Origin: JACJYC01 sp964558465
GTDB lineage: Bacteria > Bacteroidota > Bacteroidia > Chitinophagales > Saprospiraceae
Reading direction: 5' to 3'
Length of the DNA stretch: 64,000 nucleotides
Assembly (NCBI GenBank): GCA_964558465.1
Contig: CAZLEF010000032.1
Location: 6,214-70,213, forward strand
Part shown: positions 9,455-19,281 of the stretch, one piece after another
Position numbering within the stretch: position 1 is the first letter of the stretch
How the letters are laid out: every line of letters begins with the position of its first letter
Made by a program: the position numbers and the translations under genes
The notes under the pieces: generated by a model
Database searches by the model: none
What the model saw: the letters and a program-made list of their open reading frames with translations, nothing else
What the model was told of the DNA's origin: nothing

Positions 9455-9462
9455 TAACTTTG
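9455..9462 (+). promoter_or_regulatory. TAnnTTTG -7 box abutting the SnoaL-like gene
   Basis: TAACTTTG matches the Bacteroidota -7 consensus and ends only 3 bases before the ATG at 9466. If used, transcription would start at or near the A of the start codon, giving an almost leaderless mRNA. Confidence 0.4.
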
Positions 9463-9465
9463 GCC

Positions 9466-9984
9466 ATGAAAATTATACTGATATCATTCATCATCTTCGG
9501 ACTGGTATTTTCAGGCTGTAACGACAACTCTGATCCGTCAAACAATTCAGATATGGATAGTGTAAATCAAAAAATTGAAGCCAACAAGCAGCTTGTCCGA
9601 CTTTGGATTTTGGATGGCTGGAACAACAACCGAAATAAAATGGTGGTTGAACAGGTGTTTGCACAGGATTGGGTGGACGGAAATCCAACCTTTCCCGATC
9701 AACCCAAAGGAATTGAAGGAGCTATGTATTTTGTAGAACAATACCGAAATGCATTACCGGACATTCATTTCAACATCACCCATCTCATTGCGGACCCTGA
9801 CTTTGTTACTTTCCGGTTTGAGGCAACCGCAACGCATAAAGGAACGCTTATGGGGATTCCCGCAACGGGCAAAAAAGTTACAGTGACAGGAATCGTTATC
9901 CACAAAGTTGAAAACGGGCGGTTTGCCAAATCCTGGAACGAAGTTGACTTATTAGGTTTGAAAATGCAGCTTGAGGCGAAATAG
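9466..9984 (+). CDS. SnoaL-like / ester cyclase-type lipoprotein
   Basis: The product has 172 residues. MKIILISFIIFGLVFSGCND is a lipoprotein signal with Cys18 as the lipid site. The body has the NTF2-like fold of the SnoaL/ester-cyclase group (FVEQYRNALPDIHFNITHLI, VTFRFEATATHKGTLMGIPATGKKV, GRFAKSWNEVDLLGL). The short length fits one domain. The ATG at 9466 is preferred over the in-frame TTG at 9460 because the promoter box overlaps the latter. These proteins may bind or isomerise small hydrophobic molecules; no substrate is implied. The convergent gene begins 14 bases beyond the stop. Confidence 0.8.
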   Translation: MKIILISFIIFGLVFSGCNDNSDPSNNSDMDSVNQKIEANKQLVRLWILDGWNNNRNKMVVEQVFAQDWVDGNPTFPDQPKGIEGAMYFVEQYRNALPDIHFNITHLIADPDFVTFRFEATATHKGTLMGIPATGKKVTVTGIVIHKVENGRFAKSWNEVDLLGLKMQLEAK

Positions 9985-9998
9985 TAATGCCGGTTTTT

Positions 9999-11300
9999 CT
10001 ACCGGTTCGCCTCCGACAACCAATGAAACTGCCGTTCCGCCAACTGGAAATGCCGGTTGCTGCGCACCAGTTCCACGTACAATGAATCGCCGCGGAGCAT
10101 CGTCCACAGCCGGATGGTCCGGTTGTCGGGCATTTCGTAGCGCAGGGTCATCACCGGGGTGGTATCGCCCATCATTTTGGTCAGCTTGATCACCTGTTTC
10201 ACCGAGTCGGGTTGGTAGGTGAAATAACCGCGGCGGTAGCGTTGCCAGAACAAGGTATCCACACTGCCGACACTGCCCAGGCCGCCTTTTTCAAAGATCA
10301 TATCGCGCCAGCGGATGGAGTCGGTGGGCGAATACGGGATCGTGTCCCGGTTGACGACAAAGGTGGCGACGTCGTAAACCCCCGATCTGACCGGCGGCAC
10401 GTCGGCCCGGGCTGAAACCCGTTGGTAATTGCTCAGGGATTGCCGGAACGGCAGTACCACCGTGAGCACGACAAAAACAACCTTCAATACGATCCGCCCG
10501 ATGCGCATCCATTTTTTGGGCAAATGGAATGCATACAGGGTATTGGCTGCGGCCGCGCGGTTGAACACAAAAAAATCCAGCAGCCGCCGGCTTTCGTACA
10601 CCAGCAGGAACAGGCAGTAGAAGAATAACTGCAGGGAAAAGATCTTCACCGGGATATCGTAGCTGAGGTTCATCACGGCCACGTTGGCAAACACGCCCGC
10701 GCCGAGGCACAACCCCAGGGTCACCGTCTTCCGGTTGAGCAGCAACAGGCCGGCCACGGTTTCCATCACGCCCGCAAAGATCTGGTAGGGCGCCGAGTAC
10801 CCCATAAACATCCACGACAGCCGCATGGGCAAAAAATCGCCGAGCGGGGTGGCCAGCTGGCTGAGGTTGGGAAAGGGCATCTGGTTGGCGTAGAGTTTCC
10901 AGATGCCGTAACTGAGCGCCGTCATGGCCACAAAATACCGGACCACATTCCGCATCCAGTAATCGGCGGTTTCATAGCCGGGCCGCCGCCGGTCCAGTGC
11001 ACTCCAGACCAGGCAACCGGTCGCGGCCAGCAACAGGAAGGTCCAGAGTTGCGCCCACCCCATGGAGGTATCGCCGCTCCCGCCCATGGGTACCAGCACG
11101 TCCTTCACATGGAACAGATACCGGTTGCCCGCCTGTACGATCCAATCCGTCATGCGGTAGTAATATTGGGAAACATACCCGAAATAGTCGAGCCAGGTCC
11201 ACGGGGCCAGTTGCAACAGGAAAAAGAGGGTGAAGAACCGGAAGGCGAACTTGCGCCACAGCGGCCAGGGTGCGTGGGTGAGGGTTTCTGGTGAATGCAT
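9999..11300 (-). CDS. DoxX-like polytopic membrane protein
   Basis: The product has 433 residues and about seven hydrophobic segments in the first 290: FRFFTLFFLLQLAPWTWLDY, LWTFLLLAATGCLVW, YFVAMTALSYGIWKLY, then a DoxX-like block (MGYSAPYQIFAGVMETVAGLL, GAGVFANVAVMNLSYDIPVK, LFFYCLFLLVYE). The last 150 residues are soluble and beta-rich. The frame extends to 11330, but that stretch is made of a CACTAAG intergenic repeat, so the ATG at 11300 is chosen. DoxX proteins are tied to quinone or redox stress systems, but this large version has no assigned role. Confidence 0.7.
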   Translation of the reverse strand: MHSPETLTHAPWPLWRKFAFRFFTLFFLLQLAPWTWLDYFGYVSQYYYRMTDWIVQAGNRYLFHVKDVLVPMGGSGDTSMGWAQLWTFLLLAATGCLVWSALDRRRPGYETADYWMRNVVRYFVAMTALSYGIWKLYANQMPFPNLSQLATPLGDFLPMRLSWMFMGYSAPYQIFAGVMETVAGLLLLNRKTVTLGLCLGAGVFANVAVMNLSYDIPVKIFSLQLFFYCLFLLVYESRRLLDFFVFNRAAAANTLYAFHLPKKWMRIGRIVLKVVFVVLTVVLPFRQSLSNYQRVSARADVPPVRSGVYDVATFVVNRDTIPYSPTDSIRWRDMIFEKGGLGSVGSVDTLFWQRYRRGYFTYQPDSVKQVIKLTKMMGDTTPVMTLRYEMPDNRTIRLWTMLRGDSLYVELVRSNRHFQLAERQFHWLSEANR

Positions 11301-11306
11301 ATTTGT

Positions 11307-11378
11307 AACCACTAAGTTCACTAAGGACACTAAGGTAGAAATTTTTCCATTGAATTTCTTATTGGTCTCAGTGGTTCC
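11307..11378. repeat. CACTAAG intergenic repeat, copy 1
   Basis: AACCACTAAGTTCACTAAGGACACTAAGG-type units are followed about 45 bases later by the inverted tail GGTCTCAGTGGTT. The same family recurs at 24792-24865 and 39179-39216. Confidence 0.7.
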
Positions 11379-11527
11379 AGGAAAAACCGTATCTTTACCC
11401 TGTCGTTTCCCTGAATATAGCAGGCGAACGGTTTACCGGGATCTATAAATAAATAGTAGGGACTTTCAAAGAATTGGGTATGGAACATCGTTCTATACAA
11501 TGATTGTTTTGTAAAAAATGTCCTTAC

Positions 11528-14500
11528 ATGGTACGCTTTAAACAATTATTCAACACGCTCTTTTCCACTTCTGCCGCCGGTGTGTACATTCTGTCCATCG
11601 CCATCGCCATCGGCACGGCTACCTTCATTGAGAATGACTTTGGAACCAGTTCGGCCCAGAAATTGATTTTTAAATCCTGGTGGTTTGAACTATTGCTGGC
11701 TTTTTTCGCCATTTCGCTCATTGTCAATATATTCAGGTTTCGGATGATCGGGCAAAAAAAGTGGGCGATCCTCCTGTTCCATGCCGCCATTATTGTCATT
11801 TTATTGGGCGCCGGGATAACCCGGTATTTTGGCGGCGAAGGCATGATGCATATCCGGGAAGGCGCCGAATCCAATTCATTTTTATCATCGGAATCCTATC
11901 TCCGTTTTGAAGCCATTTTCGAAGGCAAAAAATATAGCTTCGACGAACCGACCCTGTTTGCAACGCTGGGTAACAATCACCTGGAAAGATCCTATATCCT
12001 GGGCAATGAGGAATTGAAGATTGAAGTCACGGATTTTATGCCCAATCCGTCGGAAGTTATGGTCGACGACAAAAACGGCGTTCCCATTCTGAAGGTGGTG
12101 ATCGGCGGGATGAACGGAAGGGAGGAGTATTTTGTAAAAGCCAGCGATCAGGTCAATATTCATGGTACGCTCTTTAATTTTAGCAATCCTGAAATGACGG
12201 AGGCTTTTAATATAAAATACGAACGGGACAGCCTTTATTTTATGTCCGATGTGTCCTATTCGCAAATGAAGATGGCTTCCGGGCAAAAGGATACCTTGTC
12301 GCCGGGGGTCTACCGGCCGTTGTTGTTGCGCACTTTATATTCAGATGGTCAGCATAGTTTTGTATTCGGCGAATTTTCGCCCACTGCAAGGATGGAGGTG
12401 GTTTCTTCCTCCGATAAAATGACCAGCAACAGCATGGGCGGGGTAGGGATCAAGGTCCGTTTTGCAGGAGCGGAAAAAACATTTTATGTATACGGAACCC
12501 AGGGTATGGAGGGAGAACCCAGGGTTGTCCGGTTGGGGAATGCCAGTTTCGCGGTGGCCTATGGCGCAAAAAAGGTTGTCCTTCCTTTTTCCATCCGATT
12601 GCACGATTTCATCATGGAAAAATACCCCGGCACCAGCAACGCTTCTTCCTATGCCAGCGAAGTAACCCTTCTGGACCCCCGGAAAAACTTGTCGAGGAAC
12701 CAGCGGATTTACATGAACCACATTTTGAATTACGACGGATACCGTTTCTTTCAATCCTCCTTCGATCAGGACGAATTGGGGACCTACTTAAGCGTCAATC
12801 GAGATGCATGGGGGACCCGGGTCTCTTACCTTGGATACATTTTGTTGACGACCGGTATGTTGCTCACCTTGTTCAGCCGGGAAAGCAGGTTCCGGCAATT
12901 GGGGAAAAATATTAAAAACCTCCGGCAGGCTGAAAAAGCATTTCCTCTGCTGATTGCAGGCTGTTTCCTGGCCGTATCGGCGCAAGGCAAATCCGATACT
13001 CCCTTGCAACCCGAACATCACCGTATAGATATAGAGCATGCCGGACTGTTCGGACGGGTCCTGGTACAGGATTACCAGGGCAGGCTCAAACCGATGAATA
13101 CGTTTGCCGGCGAAATATTGCGGAAGCTTTCCAGGAAGGAGCAACTGAACGGCCTGTCGGCTGAACAGGTCATTTTAAGTATGGCCGCGTTTCCGGAGGA
13201 CTGGTACTCCGTCCCGTTGATCAAACCTGGCAAACACGAAGAGATCCGGAAAATAGTGAATGCGAAAGGCGATCTTTTAGCGTACAACGATTTTTTCAAC
13301 CGGCAGGGAGTGTATTTATTAAAGGATATGGTCCGGAATGCCTATAACCTGCCGCCGAGGGATCGCGGGGTTTTTGAGAAGGAGGTTTTGAAACTGGACG
13401 AAAAAGTGAATATCGCCAATATGGTTTTTTCCGGCGCGTTTATGAAGGTCTTTCCTGTTCCGGATGATTTGACAAATACCTGGCGGTCGCCGGCTGATTT
13501 TGCCCATCACCACGACGTCGGCGCCGGAGTAAGTTTTATGGAAAAATTTTATCCGGCTTATATCCCTACCGTACAAAACGCCATTCACAACAATGACTGG
13601 AGCCTGGCCAACCGGATTATTGCCGAACTGGCCCTGTACCAGGAAACCAACGGCGGCGAGATCCTGCCGTCGAAACGCAAAATAAATGCGGAAATTTTAT
13701 TGAATAAACTGAATGTCTTCAGCAGGCTCGGAAAATTATACGGCTTTCTGGGAATAACTTTTTTAGGACTGCTTTTTACTTCCGTATTCAACCCCCGTAT
13801 TTCATTGAAATGGCCTTTCAGAATTATTTTTTCACTCCTGCTTTTTGGTTTTTTCATGCACACTTTCGGTCTTGGGTTGAGGTGGTATGTATCGGGCCGG
13901 GCGCCCTGGAGCAACGGATACGAGTCGATGATCTATATCGGCTGGACGACAATCCTGGCGGGACTGATCTTTGGCAGGAAGTCCCCCGGCGGGCTGGCGG
14001 CCACCACCATTCTTTCGGCCACCATCCTGATGGTAGCGGGCCTGAGCTTTCTGGATCCGGAGATTACGCCCCTTGTGCCGGTTTTGAAATCCTACTGGCT
14101 GACGATCCATGTGTCGATGGAAGCCGGCAGTTACGGGTTTTTGATGTTGGGCGCTATCATCGGGGTGCTCAACCTGATTTTCATGATTTTAAAAACCCGG
14201 AAAAATGAAAAATATGTCAACCGGGTAGTAACAGAAATGACCTGGATCAGCGAAATGACCCTCATCGGCGGTTTATTCATGATCAGCATCGGTACCTATC
14301 TGGGCGGGGTTTGGGCCAATGAGTCCTGGGGCCGGTATTGGGGATGGGACGCCAAAGAAACCTGGGCCCTGGTCACCATTTTGGTGTATTCTTTTATTCT
14401 CCATATGCGGTTCATTCCCGGCCTGCGGGGCGAATATGCTTTTAATGTGGCTACTTTATTTGGGTGGGCGTCGGTGCTGATGACCTATTTCGGCGTAAAT

Positions 14501-14641
14501 TATTATCTCTCCGGTTTACACTCCTATGCTGCGGGCGACCCGGTACCGATTCCGCCGTTTTTATATTATGCCGTTACAGCTTTGGTTGTTATTTGCAGTT
14601 TGGCCTTCTGGAAAAATCGCCGGGCAGGCAACCGGGTTTGA
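11528..14641 (+). CDS. ccsBA: fused ResB-CcsA cytochrome c biogenesis protein
   Basis: The product has 1037 residues and joins the two halves of the system II haem-lyase. The N-terminal ResB half has early helices (AGVYILSIAIAIGTATFIE, AILLFHAAIIVILLGAGITRYFGG) around a large periplasmic domain and a helix near 440 (YLGYILLTTGMLLTLFSR). The C-terminal CcsA half carries conserved His sites (HTFGLGLRWYVSGRAPWSNG, LTIHVSMEAGSYGF) and the haem-handling WWD signature WGRYWGWDAKETWALV. It exports haem and attaches it to CxxCH motifs in the periplasm. The ATG at 11528 is preferred to the upstream frame start at 11504. It converges on the multihaem cytochrome operon with only 34 bases between stops, so its substrates are next door. 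Confidence 0.92.
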   Translation: MVRFKQLFNTLFSTSAAGVYILSIAIAIGTATFIENDFGTSSAQKLIFKSWWFELLLAFFAISLIVNIFRFRMIGQKKWAILLFHAAIIVILLGAGITRYFGGEGMMHIREGAESNSFLSSESYLRFEAIFEGKKYSFDEPTLFATLGNNHLERSYILGNEELKIEVTDFMPNPSEVMVDDKNGVPILKVVIGGMNGREEYFVKASDQVNIHGTLFNFSNPEMTEAFNIKYERDSLYFMSDVSYSQMKMASGQKDTLSPGVYRPLLLRTLYSDGQHSFVFGEFSPTARMEVVSSSDKMTSNSMGGVGIKVRFAGAEKTFYVYGTQGMEGEPRVVRLGNASFAVAYGAKKVVLPFSIRLHDFIMEKYPGTSNASSYASEVTLLDPRKNLSRNQRIYMNHILNYDGYRFFQSSFDQDELGTYLSVNRDAWGTRVSYLGYILLTTGMLLTLFSRESRFRQLGKNIKNLRQAEKAFPLLIAGCFLAVSAQGKSDTPLQPEHHRIDIEHAGLFGRVLVQDYQGRLKPMNTFAGEILRKLSRKEQLNGLSAEQVILSMAAFPEDWYSVPLIKPGKHEEIRKIVNAKGDLLAYNDFFNRQGVYLLKDMVRNAYNLPPRDRGVFEKEVLKLDEKVNIANMVFSGAFMKVFPVPDDLTNTWRSPADFAHHHDVGAGVSFMEKFYPAYIPTVQNAIHNNDWSLANRIIAELALYQETNGGEILPSKRKINAEILLNKLNVFSRLGKLYGFLGITFLGLLFTSVFNPRISLKWPFRIIFSLLLFGFFMHTFGLGLRWYVSGRAPWSNGYESMIYIGWTTILAGLIFGRKSPGGLAATTILSATILMVAGLSFLDPEITPLVPVLKSYWLTIHVSMEAGSYGFLMLGAIIGVLNLIFMILKTRKNEKYVNRVVTEMTWISEMTLIGGLFMISIGTYLGGVWANESWGRYWGWDAKETWALVTILVYSFILHMRFIPGLRGEYAFNVATLFGWASVLMTYFGVNYYLSGLHSYAAGDPVPIPPFLYYAVTALVVICSLAFWKNRRAGNRV

Positions 14642-14675
14642 CCGCTCGTTTCAATCTGCTTCGTTTGGTTAGATA

Positions 14676-16831
14676 TTAATCCCCATTTGGATGGCAGGAA
14701 TAACATGCGGCGCTATTGTAGGAATACCCCGGCACATCTTGGTGATCCTGATTTACTTCAGCCTGATTATTGTGCTCATGGCATATGATGCAACTGAATG
14801 CTGAATAATTATTCGGCGTTGTATGGCATTCCGAACACTGGTCCCATTCCCCGTCATGTTTTCCGCTGTATATCGGAAAATGCTGGTCATCGTGGTCAAA
14901 CGTTGCCGGTTCCCATGCCATTTCTGAATGACAACTTGCACAATCGGTAGGGAATTGCGCCGCTGCATGGTTGGGGTTGTCCGTCTGGGTATAGTCGGCG
15001 GCATGGCATCCGAAACAGGTATTGGGGGTATTGTTGTAGTTGCCGTTGTGGCAGGCGGCGCAGTCATTGGCGATGGCGGCATGGGCGCCGTTNNNNNNNN
15101 NNNNNNNNNNNNNNNNNNNNNNNNNNNNNNNNNNNNNNNNNNNNNNNNNNNNNNNNNNNNNNNNNNNNNNNNNNNNNNNNNNNNNNNNNNNNATGCCGCG
15201 CACGCGGTGGGCGTTCCCTGGTAGCCGTTGGCGTGGCAGGCGATGCAATCCACGGTGGTGTGTTCGCCGGTCAGCGGGAACTGGGTTGAGCTGTGGTCGA
15301 AGTTGGAGGGCGACCAGGCGTTTTCAGTATGGCAAATGGCACAGTCGGTGGGGTATTGCGCCGCTGCATGGTTGGGGTTGTTCGTCTGGGTATAGTCGGC
15401 GGCATGGCATCCGAAGCAGGTATTGGGGGTATTGTTGAAGTTGCCGTTGTGGCAGGCGGCGCAGTCATTGGCGATGGCGGCATGGGCGCCGTTGAGGGCA
15501 TAATAGTCGTTGTGGTTGGCAAAGGATGCGGGCATCCAGTCGGGTGCGGTGGTATGGCAGGCTGCACAATCGGTAGAGAAACCCAAAGCCGTGTGGTTGG
15601 GGTTGGCCGTTGAATTGAAATCGGTGGTATGGCATGCCGCGCACGCGGTGGGCGTTCCCTGGTAGCCGTTGGCGTGGCAGGCGATGCAGTCCACCATAGT
15701 ATGTTCGCCCGTCAGCGGGAACTGGGTTGAGTTGTGGTCGAATGAATTGGTAGCGCTGCCGGAAGGGTGACAAGCCAGGCAGGCCGGGCTGTTATAGGAA
15801 TACCCGCTCACGGCGGTATGCTGGTTATTGGTTTCAGGGCCGGCGTGGCAGGTTGTGCAGGTAAATTCTGCATAGTTGGAAGCGTTGGTATGGCAATCGG
15901 CGCACTGGTCCCATTCTCCGTCATGCGCTCCGCTGTAAATGGGAAAATGATCGACATCATGCTGCAAATATCTGGCGGGTATCCAGCCGGGGTCTGTAGT
16001 ATGGCAGGTGGCGCAATCCGTTGAGAAATTGGCAGCCCGGTGGCCCGGATTCACAGATGCATCAAAATCCGGCCGATGGCAGGCAAAACAAGTATTTGGG
16101 GTGTTTGAAAAATTTCCGTTGGTATGGCAATTGGCGCAATCTTCAATATCATGCCCTTTTGTCAAGGGAAAGAAGTCATGTACGATCTGGTCGGTTGACC
16201 AATCAAAACCATTCATATCATGGCAATCAATACAGTTTGTCGAAAAGCCTGCATTCGCATGATTTGGGTTGGTAGCGGCCGCAAAATCACCGGAGTGGCA
16301 ATTGATGCAGTCGTTCCCAATCCGCTCAAACCTGAAAGCCGATTCTGAAATATGGCATTGGTTGCAACTGGCAGCGGCATGGGCGCCAAGCAAGGGAAAT
16401 CCGCTATTTTGGTGCAATTCGGTGATGTTGTTCACCAACCAGTTTTCAGCATTATGGCATCTGGCGCAATCCGATCCGACGGTTTGGTTATGAAAATCAT
16501 CGTGACAGGCAATGCAGTCTGTTTCCGCTTCAGAGAAAACCAGGGTCGGGTGGCAGGTTCGGCAATCAACGGAAACATGCCGGCCGAGCAATGGAAAATC
16601 GGTTTTATAATGGTTGAAGTGGAACGTATCCGACGGCAATTTCATGCCCGTTATTCTGGAGGTAACCGGGCGGGATAATTGGTCAAAATTCCAGGAATCG
16701 GACGGAATGTCCCATCCGGTCGTTTTATGGCAGGCAGCGCAATCCATTTTTAATGAGGAGCCGTGAGGGGATTGGGCAAACAGGTTTGCCGTCAACCCCA
16801 CCAATAGGATGATTGGCCCCAGACTTCGCAT
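14676..16831 (-). CDS. multihaem cytochrome c (about 28 haems), interrupted by assembly gap
   Basis: One gene spans the N run. Before the gap (16831-15193) there are 20 complete CxxCH motifs plus the first half of another; after it (15092-14676) six more. The signal peptide is MRSLGPIILLVGLTANLFAQ. Repeated modules such as FPLTGEHTTVDCIACHANGY and NTPNTCFGCHAADY alternate with NPNH segments that supply distal His ligands. The coding frame changes across the 100 Ns, but a 140-base insert, predicted from the intact tandem copy, restores it, giving about 731 residues and 28 haems. It is a paralogue of the 16-haem gene upstream. Expected role: a periplasmic or cell-surface electron wire. It is the last gene of the operon, 65 bases after the NrfJ-like gene. 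Confidence 0.9.
15093..15192. other. assembly gap (100 N)
   Basis: A run of 100 Ns lies inside a near-identical 441-bp tandem duplication of the multihaem cytochrome gene. 100 is probably a placeholder length. Comparison with the intact copy predicts 140 missing bases, ending one cysteine codon and containing one further CxxCH. Confidence 0.9.
15270..15710 (-). repeat. 441-bp haem-module repeat, intact copy
   Basis: The segment starting GTCAGCGGGA recurs exactly 441 bases apart (15270 and 15711), equal to 147 residues carrying six CxxCH motifs. A second, gap-interrupted copy follows on the C-terminal side. This explains why the assembly broke here. Confidence 0.8.
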
Positions 16832-16896
16832 TCCTTCCAGATTTAAAATTCAATTCATTCAGGGGGAATTTTTAAACCCCTTAATATCCAAGTCAT

Positions 16897-17643
16897 TTAT
16901 TTCAAAACCGCACCTTCCATGATTACCGCATACCGGTATCCGGCGCCGAAGTCTTTGTCCAGCGCTATGGCGCCTTCCAGCGAAACAACAGCGCCCAAAG
17001 GAACATTTTCCATCGTCGTTACAGTCAGGTCGACATCGCCCGACCCGTCCTTGATGTGCACCCAGTTCCGGCCCATGATCATCGGGTTTACTTTGATGCA
17101 CTTGCCGGTTATTTTCACGAGTTTGCCTTCGTATTTCTTCAGGTTGGACATCAGGGTTGAAATGGCAATCGCGCCTTCCGCCGGCGTCACATCGATTGGC
17201 CCCTCGCCGGCAACCTGAATACCCGCCAGGGCTTCGTCGAGGGCCGATCCACCCGGATTGATGGGTTGGGGCTGGATATCGGAGACTAAATATACCGTTT
17301 CAAAAACCCGGTTGAACTCCTGGCTGTGGAAATTTTTCTTGAGCAGCCCCCCTTTGTAATAATAGGTTGCCCCGATTTCAACCTCTTTCCGGGGAATGGC
17401 GATCCAGAAGTTATTTTCATTTTCCGTCACATTGAGGTAGGAATACCGTTCGGTGTTCAGCGCTTCTTCCACCACTACCTGGTGCACATCGGAGTCGGAA
17501 TGGCTGACGGCGCCGGCATCGGTACCGATGGCAGCGCCTGCGTCGTTTCCAACAGGTTCGCCTTCCAGCACTTTTGGTTTGGATTGGCAGGCGACCAGCA
17601 ATAGACCGATGAGCAGGGCGCCAAAAAATTTTGAATTTCGCAT
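16897..17643 (-). CDS. NrfJ-like / OB-fold periplasmic lipoprotein
   Basis: The product has 248 residues. The signal ends LLVACQSK, so Cys19 is the likely lipid anchor. Residues about 55-125 resemble the small NrfJ-type domain found beside cytochrome and nitrite-reductase genes (VVVEEALNTERYSYLNV, FWIAIPRKEVEIGATYYYKG, KNFHSQEFNR). Residues about 165-248 resemble a bacterial OB fold (YEGKLVKITGKCIKV, NWVHIKDGSGDVDLTVTT). It lies between the barrel gene (31 bases upstream) and the 28-haem cytochrome. I infer a periplasmic assembly or docking factor for the haem proteins; that role is not proven. Confidence 0.65.
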   Translation of the reverse strand: MRNSKFFGALLIGLLLVACQSKPKVLEGEPVGNDAGAAIGTDAGAVSHSDSDVHQVVVEEALNTERYSYLNVTENENNFWIAIPRKEVEIGATYYYKGGLLKKNFHSQEFNRVFETVYLVSDIQPQPINPGGSALDEALAGIQVAGEGPIDVTPAEGAIAISTLMSNLKKYEGKLVKITGKCIKVNPMIMGRNWVHIKDGSGDVDLTVTTMENVPLGAVVSLEGAIALDKDFGAGYRYAVIMEGAVLK

Positions 17644-17674
17644 AGTATATTTTTTTGTAGTTCAATCACCAACC

Positions 17675-19270
17675 CTAAAATCGTTTAACAATTTTGCTGT
17701 TGAACCGGTTGTACAATTTGTCCCGGTTGTCGAGGGTTCCTTCGTAATAAATATAAAAACCCAATTGCCGTGTAATTCTTGCCGATAAACTGACGCCTGC
17801 AATGTTTTGACGGATATTCAAGCTGGAGCTTTTGTATTGATAATCCACAAACCGGTAATAAATATCCGCATCCAGTTTGCCCGGAATAATATCCTTTGAA
17901 AACCGGACGCCGAATATTTTACTGTCTAGGTAATTAGTATGCAGAAAATTCACCGAGAGGACGCCGGTAGCTTCCAGCCAGGGGATCCGGCTGAAGGTCA
18001 GGTAACTGTTCAGGTTTCTGGAAAGATTGCCGTTGTCTTTCTGAAATCGCCAACTCGTTCCGCCACCCCAGGTCACCCATTTGAAAGGGCGGAAATTGAC
18101 ATCGAACCTTAACCCCTGGCGGGTCTCATTTTCCACCAGGCTGTCGATATAACTTTTGAAGGTTTCAAAATAAAGTACATTTTTCCGGGTGTCGTAAGCC
18201 GCAGAAAAGTTCAGGTTTTTAGTGGCCCTGTACCGGAGGGATGCATATAAGTTGGTCAGGCTGACCGTACTTTTGGGTTGTTCATTGAAACGTTCATAAA
18301 GATCCACCTCCAGCGAGCCGAATGCATTCAGGTTTTTTGCCAAATTCCCCGAATGTTGGAAATAGACGAACCGCCTGTCGGTTTTGAACCGGTTTCTTTG
18401 TTCGATGATCGCCAGGGTGGTTTGCTGGTAATCATTTTTTGCGGTGGAATGGCGGCCGAAATAAACGCCCGCCTGCTGCAGGTCAATGTTGAATCCGTAG
18501 TCCAGGTGATCCGGCCTTGTTCCGGCGACAACCCCCACATAATAATCTCCGATTCCCTTTTCGTATTGAACCCCGTCGATGGCGCCCATACCCGATAATT
18601 TCGGGTTGATTTTCCTGCCGAGGCTCAGCGCAGAGGTTTTGCTGAAATCATAACTTGCCGAAAAGGAATAGACTTTCAGTGCATTTTTGATATTGGCCCG
18701 GACTTCGTCCCAATGGTCGAGGGTATGCCGGAAGGTCGCAAAGATATCGGTCGAAAACCTGGAGTCTCCCAGATAGTCTCCCTGCATGGAAAAGGTGTAC
18801 CGCATGCGATGGTCCGTTCTGACTTCCGAAAGGTTGCTGTAGGAAGCAACCGAAAAGCGCCCCCTGATATCTTCTGTGAACCCATCTGCGATCAGTCCCG
18901 GTGTCGAAGGTTTGGGTTTTACAGCCGGTTCAGGCCTGGTTTCCGGCGGTTCTTCAAGGGGTTTCTTTTCTTCCTCTTTTTCGATTTTCCGGTGATAGAT
19001 CTCATCTCCAATATTTAATCTTTCAGGCGGTACCGGCACGCCGACGCAGGAAACGGAGGATTTATTGATAATGACCAGAACAGGAACCAACCGGCCTTCT
19101 TTTTGGCTGAACAAGGTGTCTCCGATCGTTATATTTTCAGTGGTTTCAAACTTGACGTAAACCTGTTGGGAGGAAATATAAGAGACGGTTCCTTTCATCA
19201 AGGTTTCATTTTGACCAGCCATCATCAGGCGGCAAAGGGTGAAAAACAGGATGATGAAGAGGCGCCTCAT
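17675..19270 (-). CDS. outer-membrane beta-barrel of the cytochrome operon
   Basis: The product has 531 residues. A signal peptide (to about residue 19) leads into a small SH3-like domain (about 25-92: GTVSYISSQQVYVKFETTENITIGD), a Pro/Glu/Lys linker, then about 400 residues of alternating amphipathic strands with Tyr/Phe girdles and many RYR, NLNFSAAYD and FGVRFSKD motifs. The protein ends VKRF, the terminal Phe typical of BAM-assembled barrels. I see no similarity that names it MtrB or another known porin, but its place between multihaem cytochrome genes (11 bases after the 16-haem gene, 31 before the lipoprotein gene) suggests a sheath for haem proteins across the outer membrane. Confidence 0.65.
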   Translation of the reverse strand: MRRLFIILFFTLCRLMMAGQNETLMKGTVSYISSQQVYVKFETTENITIGDTLFSQKEGRLVPVLVIINKSSVSCVGVPVPPERLNIGDEIYHRKIEKEEEKKPLEEPPETRPEPAVKPKPSTPGLIADGFTEDIRGRFSVASYSNLSEVRTDHRMRYTFSMQGDYLGDSRFSTDIFATFRHTLDHWDEVRANIKNALKVYSFSASYDFSKTSALSLGRKINPKLSGMGAIDGVQYEKGIGDYYVGVVAGTRPDHLDYGFNIDLQQAGVYFGRHSTAKNDYQQTTLAIIEQRNRFKTDRRFVYFQHSGNLAKNLNAFGSLEVDLYERFNEQPKSTVSLTNLYASLRYRATKNLNFSAAYDTRKNVLYFETFKSYIDSLVENETRQGLRFDVNFRPFKWVTWGGGTSWRFQKDNGNLSRNLNSYLTFSRIPWLEATGVLSVNFLHTNYLDSKIFGVRFSKDIIPGKLDADIYYRFVDYQYKSSSLNIRQNIAGVSLSARITRQLGFYIYYEGTLDNRDKLYNRFNSKIVKRF

Positions 19271-19281
19271 GGTTGTAGGAT

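Noticed and set aside
14676..15248. Separate small cytochrome gene or frameshift at 15093-15192
   Set aside because: The frame change is explained by an arbitrary-length N run in a tandem repeat; the two parts are one gene.
17675..19270. Direct MtrB/PioB orthologue
   Set aside because: The barrel lacks the family's recognisable N-terminal CXXC motif and has an SH3-like N-terminal domain instead, so I call it only a barrel of unknown family.
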